Origin: Nitrososphaerales archaeon
Lineage (GTDB): Archaea > Thermoproteota > Nitrososphaeria > Nitrososphaerales > JACPRH01
Assembly: GCA_030745655.1 (NCBI GenBank)
Contig: JASLOE010000001.1
Coordinates: 69,351-112,721, forward strand
Reading direction: 5' to 3'
DNA length: 43,371 nt
In this document: positions 37,406 through 43,371 of the stretch, piece by piece
How the letters are laid out: the number at the start of each line of letters is the position of its first letter
Position numbering within the stretch: position 1 is the stretch's first letter
The notes under the pieces: generated by a model
The model's input: the letters and a program-made list of their open reading frames with translations, nothing else
Database searches by the model: none
What the model was told of the DNA's origin: nothing
Program-made: the position numbers and the translations under genes

Positions 37406-37879
37406 TTATTCCTCTACAATGAATAGGCCTGGTGGAACACATACGAATTCTTCCTCATCACCTTGGGGTTCACCTTCTTGTTCATTTTTACATAATTCAG
37501 ATTCAAAATCTGGGGCAAGTGATTCTATAAACACGAACGAACCTACATCATCAACAGTGAAAGTGACTACCTCCCGTTCATTTGCTCCAGGTATATCTCC
37601 AGTTTCTACACCTAAATCAGGAATTGCAAGTCTGTGTTCGTCGTCGTCATCTCCATTTACAACTGTAAGTTCAATTTTATCTCCAACTTTCACGTAAACT
37701 ACATTTGGAACCCACTCTTTCTTTTCATTTTGAGTTTCTGTAAGTTTTATCGTAATTGGCGTTATATCTCCAGATGGATCATCTGTATCTGTTGACTCTC
37801 CGGTTGTTACATAGTATCCAATTAAGGCAATTATGATAATACCAATCCCTACACCGAAGAGAAATGAAGTTTTAACCAA
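37406..37879 (-). CDS. Membrane-anchored cupredoxin-fold-like protein, copy B
   Basis: N-terminal TM then QNEKKEWVPNVVYVKVGDKIELTVVNGDDDDEHRLAIPDLGVETGDI...DVGSFVFIE; tandem paralog of copy A. Confidence 0.68.
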   Translation of the reverse strand: MVKTSFLFGVGIGIIIIALIGYYVTTGESTDTDDPSGDITPITIKLTETQNEKKEWVPNVVYVKVGDKIELTVVNGDDDDEHRLAIPDLGVETGDIPGANEREVVTFTVDDVGSFVFIESLAPDFESELCKNEQEGEPQGDEEEFVCVPPGLFIVEE

Positions 37880-37983
37880 AGTCCAACGGATTTAATGAAT
37901 AATATGGGATACTTAACTATTATTATGAACAGAAAATGTTTATGAAAAAGTTTATGTGATGTACATATAGGAGGACAATTGAT

Positions 37984-39096
37984 ATGGCTACTGTTTCAAT
38001 TCAAAAACTTGCCAAATACTATAAGGATATTCAAGCAATTGAAAATATTAGTCTAGATATACAAGATAAGGAGTTTCTGACTATCCTTGGTCCTTCAGGA
38101 TGCGGGAAAACAACACTTCTTCGACTGATAGCTGGATTAGAAGTACCTAGTAATGGAGATATTTTAATTGATGGAAATTCTGTTCTTGAAGTACCTATCC
38201 GAGAGAGGGACATAGCAATGGTTTTTCAGCGATATTCATTGTACAACCACATGACGGTGTACGATAACTTAGCTTTCCCACTAAAAATGCGAAAAGTATC
38301 TGAACAGGATACTAAGCGTAGAGTAAAAAATGCAGCTGAACTCCTTGGATTGGATAAGCTGCTAGACCGAAAACCAGGAAAACTTAGCGGAGGAGAGCAA
38401 CAACGTGTTGCCCTTGGTAGAGCAATAGTTCGAGAACCTAAAGTATTCTTGATGGATGAACCATTAACTTTTCTGGATCCAAAGCTTAGAACACAAATGC
38501 GAGTGGAAATCAAAACACTTCAAAGAAGATTGGGGGTTACAACAATCTATGTAACGCATGATCAATCAGAAGCTATGATTATGTCTGATAGGATAGCGCT
38601 TCTGAAGAATGGAGTTTTACAGCAGGTAGGTACACCAGATGAAATATATGAAAAACCAAGTAATACATTTGTTGCGGGTTTTCTAGGTTCGCCGGCTATA
38701 AACCTCCTAGATTGCAGTTATGTTGAGAAAGGGGGGAAGACTTTTCTTGATTTGGAGTTCTTTAAGCTAGATATTACAGATCAAAAGGATATAATGAATA
38801 AAAAGAGAAATGGAAGTGAACTTATACTTGGAATAAGACCTGAAGATATATCATTGGCACATGAAAAAAGTGCAGATACCATAGAATCAGAAGTTTATGT
38901 AATTGAACCACTAGGCTCTGAGAGCAATATTATTGTTAAGCTTCCCACATATAAAGCCTTTAAATTTGGAATGCATGACGTAGTCAATGTTAAAGTTAAC
39001 GCTGGAATGAATGTCAAGATTGGTGATAAGGTGCGGTTGAAATTTAATAAGCATAATATTCATATTTTCAAAAAGTCTGGAGAAATTATTCTGTAA
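37984..39096 (+). CDS. MalK/UgpC-type ABC importer ATPase, second copy
   Basis: GPSGCGKTTLLRLIAGLEVPSNGDI, LSGGEQQRVALGRAIVREPKVFLMDEPLTFLDPK, LGIRPEDISL; AGGAGG upstream of ATG. Confidence 0.93.
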   Translation: MATVSIQKLAKYYKDIQAIENISLDIQDKEFLTILGPSGCGKTTLLRLIAGLEVPSNGDILIDGNSVLEVPIRERDIAMVFQRYSLYNHMTVYDNLAFPLKMRKVSEQDTKRRVKNAAELLGLDKLLDRKPGKLSGGEQQRVALGRAIVREPKVFLMDEPLTFLDPKLRTQMRVEIKTLQRRLGVTTIYVTHDQSEAMIMSDRIALLKNGVLQQVGTPDEIYEKPSNTFVAGFLGSPAINLLDCSYVEKGGKTFLDLEFFKLDITDQKDIMNKKRNGSELILGIRPEDISLAHEKSADTIESEVYVIEPLGSESNIIVKLPTYKAFKFGMHDVVNVKVNAGMNVKIGDKVRLKFNKHNIHIFKKSGEIIL

Positions 39097-39131
39097 ATAT
39101 AATCGTTTTACGCCGGCGAACAACTTCTAAA

Positions 39132-39881
39132 TTAAAGGTTTTCATCCAAATAACGTAGTAGATCTGAAAGGGCTCTTAAATCACGATGAAGAAGAGAAAT
39201 GCCTGAAGCTCTAACTGATGGACTTTCAGGTCGATATAATCGACTTGTTTTCGGTTCTTCAGCTCTATCGATTAGAGGTTGGATATTTGTGCGTTCAGTA
39301 TCAAGATACTGAAATAGAATTGAATGCGGATTGAAAGTATCCACTCCTTCCCCTCTGATAAGGGAGCCGATATCAGCTGATGGTGAAATAACCACTGAAA
39401 CCTTAATTTCCTCAATATATCCTGATGCTGCATAAGCAATATTTCCGCCGAGTTGAGCGCCGACTATACCGATTCTGTCTATAATCACATCATTTCTATT
39501 TCTTAGATAAGTAACTGCTCCTTCAATGTCACTAATTAATGTGTCATAATATTCTTCTGATTTGTCGACATTCTGGCTTTCTCCGAAACCACGTATATCG
39601 TATGCAAGTATTGCATAACCTCTTTCAACAAAGTCGGATATAAATGGATTCCAATCTTGTCTATCTCCATCGAATTCGTGGGAAAGTATAACTGGTTTAT
39701 ATGGTGCCTCTAATTCTTTAGGAACATACCATGTAGCACTGATCTTTATTCCATCTGAAGCTAAAAATGATACTTCTTCAGAGATATAGGGTTTTTCTTC
39801 TGTGGGATTTATGAGATACCATCCAGTGATAGCAGAAATAATTACAATTGATACGAGGATGTAGGGCTGAATCCTTGCCAA
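39132..39881 (-). CDS. Membrane-anchored alpha/beta-hydrolase-fold protein, apparently degenerate catalytic site
   Basis: N-terminal hydrophobic anchor; VILSHEFDGDRQDW, YAILAYDIRGFGES, IGIVGAQLGGNIAYA elbow with Gln at the expected Ser position. Confidence 0.75.
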   Translation of the reverse strand: MARIQPYILVSIVIISAITGWYLINPTEEKPYISEEVSFLASDGIKISATWYVPKELEAPYKPVILSHEFDGDRQDWNPFISDFVERGYAILAYDIRGFGESQNVDKSEEYYDTLISDIEGAVTYLRNRNDVIIDRIGIVGAQLGGNIAYAASGYIEEIKVSVVISPSADIGSLIRGEGVDTFNPHSILFQYLDTERTNIQPLIDRAEEPKTSRLYRPESPSVRASGISLLHRDLRALSDLLRYLDENL

Positions 39882-39921
39882 TTCATCAATGATTTAGAAA
39901 GTGGTCTTATTAAATAATTAT

Positions 39922-40218
39922 CTATTGAATAAGGATAGGTGCCGTATATATTGACAGAAGGATTATCAGTATTAATACGGTGAATAATATTGTAATTTGC
40001 ATTAGAGCTCTGCTTTTTTTAGCTTCATCAGGCATTGTGCTTCCTAGAAAGTAGATTAAAGCCCCTAATATCAATATAAAAAAACCATTTGTGTATAATG
40101 AAAGATTAATTGGTTGTAGAATAGATATAAGACCTGCAAGTGATAATATCAATCCTAGCTGCTCAATCCTGAGTTTTATGCGCTTAAAATCTGTGATAAG
40201 TGGTTCTTGTCCAGTCAT
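39922..40218 (-). CDS. Small membrane protein
   Basis: 98 aa with about three hydrophobic segments; abuts the downstream-numbered permease gene (40219). Confidence 0.6.
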   Translation of the reverse strand: MTGQEPLITDFKRIKLRIEQLGLILSLAGLISILQPINLSLYTNGFFILILGALIYFLGSTMPDEAKKSRALMQITILFTVLILIILLSIYTAPILIQ

Positions 40219-41106
40219 CTATTTCATCTCCTTTCGAATAGTTCCTGCAGAGAAACCGATTAGTAAGTAACGTTGAATTAGGAATGCAAAAATGAAGGAT
40301 GGAATCATATGAATTATGGACATAGATGCTAATGGTCCAGGTGTCAATACACCTACTCGAAGCAAATCGTCAAAGAAGTCTGCAAGGAAGACAAATGTAG
40401 CAGCATTAGTTTCAGTTAGTGATAGGGTAAAGATAAAATCATTCCATGCCACCGCAAAAGCGAAGACTGCAGCTACAGCCAATCCTACCTTTATTTGAGG
40501 TAAGGTTATCCTGAGAAGTACATCGAATGTGGAAGCTCCATCAACTTTAGCTGCTTCTTCTGAAGTCTTAGGGAATCCGTCCAGGAAGTTTTTCAGTATC
40601 CATACTGTAAGTGGTAGAGCAAATGTTGCATATATGAGAGAGAGTCCGATATGAGTATCGTGAAGACCAATTTTTTGGAATATTTCAAATAGTGCAGGTG
40701 TAAAAACTATTGGTGTGACGGCGTGAAGAGTAAGCATATAGGCCAACAGAGGTGTTCCACCTATTATTTTAAATCGAGATAATGAGTAGGCAAAAGTTAG
40801 GCCTGCAGCTAAAGCAATAAACGTACTCATTAATGCAATCAAGATGCTATTTCCAAGATACCTTGGGAATTGACTTGCTATACCTGCAAATATTGGTTCA
40901 TTAGTGTGTGGATCCATTATTTCTGCACCAAACATATAATTCTGTAAAGTAGGAGTAAAAAGGAAGACTGGAGTAGTTGAAAGAGTAGCCTCTGTAGGTT
41001 TGACGGATGTAAGAGCTATCCAAGATAAGGGGAATAGAACTATAATTAGCCAGAAGCCGATTATTACAAATCTCAGATTCTTTGCTTTGAAAATTGAATT
41101 ACTCAT
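40219..41106 (-). CDS. Carbohydrate-type ABC importer permease (MalG-like), second set
   Basis: SEEAAKVDGASTFDVLLRITLPQIKVGL (EAA loop); AWNDFIFTL. Confidence 0.9.
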   Translation of the reverse strand: MSNSIFKAKNLRFVIIGFWLIIVLFPLSWIALTSVKPTEATLSTTPVFLFTPTLQNYMFGAEIMDPHTNEPIFAGIASQFPRYLGNSILIALMSTFIALAAGLTFAYSLSRFKIIGGTPLLAYMLTLHAVTPIVFTPALFEIFQKIGLHDTHIGLSLIYATFALPLTVWILKNFLDGFPKTSEEAAKVDGASTFDVLLRITLPQIKVGLAVAAVFAFAVAWNDFIFTLSLTETNAATFVFLADFFDDLLRVGVLTPGPLASMSIIHMIPSFIFAFLIQRYLLIGFSAGTIRKEMK

Positions 41107-42019
41107 TTTGCTCCACTTTCCACAAATATCGAAGGTATGTGTACACTAGAACCAAAGAAATAATCACCATTATTGTTGCGGTAGTTGTCATTTCACTTGT
41201 TTTAAACGCCCGGAAAGCTAAGGTATACAGATATGAAGGCAACATATCTATTTCTAGTGGGTTAGGTCCCAGAGGTGGAGGAACATCCAACCACTCTCTA
41301 ATTACCTCCCAAGTTCTCAAAGCGTCCGCTAACCTAAAAATAAGGGCTAGAAACAAGAAAGGTTTAGCGTAAGGAAATATGACATATCTAAATCGGGCCC
41401 ACCAACCTGCACCATCGATATCAGCTGCCTCAAGGACTGATTTTGGCACAGATGATAAACCACCAACTATCATGAGCATTACAAAAGGTGTCCATGTCCA
41501 AGCGTCGACCATCACTATGGACAAGAAAGCATCTTTTCCATATCCATCAAATGGTATTTTTAGCACTCCGAGCAGATAATTGATAAATCCGATATCGGGT
41601 CTAAACATAACCACCTTAAAGATCATCGCCGTAATTTCTGGCGCTATCAACATCGGTAGGACACAAATTGTTAATACAAGTCTATGACCTCTAAATCGCT
41701 CGGAAAGAACTAATGCAAGACTTAAACCTAAAATGAATTCAATTGAAACAACAGTTACAGCGAACTTGGCAGTATTCTGAAAACGAAGCCAGATATCTGG
41801 ATGAGTCATCATATTTTCATAATTTTGGAATCCGACAAAATCAGGAGCTCTTCCAAATACTTGAACTGAGTAATCATAGAAACTTATTCCAAATGTCCAT
41901 AAGTATGGTATAATGGCGAAAACTGTTAACAGAATTAAAGTCGGTAAAATGAGTAGCCACTTCAAATGTTTATCTTTTATGTTGAATGAAATAGCCAAGG
42001 GAATTCTCGTCTTTAACAT
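41099..42019 (-). CDS. Carbohydrate-type ABC importer permease (MalF-like), second set
   Basis: LEAADIDGAGWWARFRYVIFPYAKPF (EAA loop); 8-bp overlap with the MalG-like gene. Confidence 0.9.
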   Translation of the reverse strand: MLKTRIPLAISFNIKDKHLKWLLILPTLILLTVFAIIPYLWTFGISFYDYSVQVFGRAPDFVGFQNYENMMTHPDIWLRFQNTAKFAVTVVSIEFILGLSLALVLSERFRGHRLVLTICVLPMLIAPEITAMIFKVVMFRPDIGFINYLLGVLKIPFDGYGKDAFLSIVMVDAWTWTPFVMLMIVGGLSSVPKSVLEAADIDGAGWWARFRYVIFPYAKPFLFLALIFRLADALRTWEVIREWLDVPPPLGPNPLEIDMLPSYLYTLAFRAFKTSEMTTTATIMVIISLVLVYTYLRYLWKVEQNE

Positions 42020-42082
42020 CTAAATTTCTTTATTGATATATATTTATCCATAAAGAAATTATTCTATGAAAAATGAAATCAA

Positions 42083-43371
42083 TTAAATTGATAAAAGGTC
42101 TTTTAATGCAGCATCTTCTGTTTTTAGTTTAATGCCTTCATTTTCTCTTTTATCAATATATGATGAGATTATTTGTTTTATTTTCGTTTGATCTAGTTTT
42201 CCCCAAGGAGTTTCAGGTTCAAGGAATCTTTTGGGAATTCTTATATTGCTCATCTCAAATCCTTCCTGAACCTTGTATTTCAGGAAATTATGTGTAATTT
42301 CTTTACCGAGAGCCATAAGGCCTTCTGGAGAGTAATCCATATCTAATGCTTTGAGTATTTTAGAGATAGTTTCCTTTGAATATGCTTTTCTGGCAAAGTA
42401 GCAGATACCTAAGGAGTACATTATGTAGAGCCAATCTTCATTTTCTATTAAATAATCTGCCATTTCGTCGGCATTGAATGGTTTCCCGAGTTGAGTTTGG
42501 TCATATGAGTATCCGGCATTGCTAAGATGAGAATGCCTCGCACCTACTACTGTCCCAGCTATCGTTCCGTATCCTGTCATGTATCCTGGAGGACCGTTTC
42601 CACCTAAAGATACTGAGAAGTCTTTACCACCATATTTCTCAGCAGCAGCATCTATACCTCTTGCCAAGGCGACATAAAGAGGAGATTTTGCATTTGCAAT
42701 ATTCTTCAGCATAATACCGTATGTTTCAGCATCACCCCATGTCGGTTTTAGTTTCTGAGTGTCTTTTTCTGTTATTATCTTATTTTCAAAGGCTTCTGTG
42801 ACCCAACCAAGAACATTACCAGCTGTCATTGCGTCTAACCCTAGGTCTTCACAGATGTCTATTAGATGGAGTAATCCGTCGTAATCGCTTATACAAAGAT
42901 TAGAACCTAATGCATACATTGGCTCATAGTTGTATGGGATCAATTTACTTTCTTTGAAAACTTCTGGCCGTCCTCGTTCATGTGCTGGTTTGAACTCATT
43001 TTTTATGTCAGCCAAATGGACACATGCAATTGGGCAGCTTGCACATGATATCTTTCGTTCCAGTCTTGATTCAGCTATTACTTCACCAGATATCTTATCA
43101 GCATCTTCAAACCGAGTCTTTTTGAAGTTCTTGGTTGGGAGAGCACCAAGTTCATTTAGCATGAGGACATTTGAAGGGGTTCCATAATCATGGTACTTCA
43201 CCATAATATCAGTACCAACTATGTCATTGTAAGTCTGCTCATAGAATTTCTTGACACTTAGTGCATTTTCTAAAGTAATGCCTTCTGAGCCACGTGCAGA
43301 TATTGCTTTAAGTTTCTTACTCCCAAAGATAGCTCCTAGACCTAAGCGACCAAAATGATGGTATCTATCCA
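42083..43371 (-). CDS. Aldehyde ferredoxin oxidoreductase (AOR family), 5' end beyond window
   Basis: CASCPIAC, GNGPPGYMTGYG, GLDAMTAGNVLGW; frame stays open past the tracked start (43204) to the edge, encoding DRYHHFGRLGLGAIFGSKKLKAI. Confidence 0.92.
   Translation of the reverse strand, partial: DRYHHFGRLGLGAIFGSKKLKAISARGSEGITLENALSVKKFYEQTYNDIVGTDIMVKYHDYGTPSNVLMLNELGALPTKNFKKTRFEDADKISGEVIAESRLERKISCASCPIACVHLADIKNEFKPAHERGRPEVFKESKLIPYNYEPMYALGSNLCISDYDGLLHLIDICEDLGLDAMTAGNVLGWVTEAFENKIITEKDTQKLKPTWGDAETYGIMLKNIANAKSPLYVALARGIDAAAEKYGGKDFSVSLGGNGPPGYMTGYGTIAGTVVGARHSHLSNAGYSYDQTQLGKPFNADEMADYLIENEDWLYIMYSLGICYFARKAYSKETISKILKALDMDYSPEGLMALGKEITHNFLKYKVQEGFEMSNIRIPKRFLEPETPWGKLDQTKIKQIISSYIDKRENEGIKLKTEDAALKDLLSI

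Noticed and set aside
37419-37697. 92-aa Ser/Thr-rich plus-strand ORF opposite cupredoxin-like copy B
   Set aside because: Complement of the Asp/Glu-rich coding sequence; typical antisense artefact

Overview
AT-rich archaeal chromosomal window, most likely from the TACK/Thaumarchaeota-related part of the tree. This is inferred from an RPC34-like protein with a 4-Cys motif, S30e, GatD/GatE, family-B DNA polymerase, Gar1, Nop5 and fibrillarin. Positions 1 to about 27 kb are dense core genes: trm1, an RlmE/FtsJ-like methyltransferase, RPC34, TFB, gar1, rps10, rpoP, DPM1-like, DegT-like, tyrS, polB, mobA/moeA/mobB, gatE/gatD, purA, a UppS-like cis-prenyltransferase, DUF373, a coiled-coil protein, rnhB, fibrillarin/nop5, pyrD/pyrK and rps30e. 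Positions about 27 to 43 kb are accessory/metabolic: a surface-anchored PQQ-dependent dehydrogenase with a Thr-rich stalk, an ABC-2 exporter, two CooC-type ATPases plus a CooT-like protein with no CODH in view, two MalFGK-type importers with no substrate-binding protein, two tandem membrane-anchored cupredoxin-fold proteins that seem to lack a complete copper site, a membrane-anchored alpha/beta-hydrolase-fold protein whose nucleophile elbow reads G-A-Q-L-G, and an edge-truncated aldehyde ferredoxin oxidoreductase. The most interesting segment is the importer/cupredoxin/degenerate hydrolase block (about 33963-42019), followed by the PQQ dehydrogenase and the orphan CooC/CooC/CooT set. Two small genes absent from the ORF track were found by reading (S30e at 26699-26875 and a 50-aa ORF at 22002-22154). 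No rRNA, tRNA, CRISPR array or transposase was recognised by eye. All family calls are from motif recognition without database searches.
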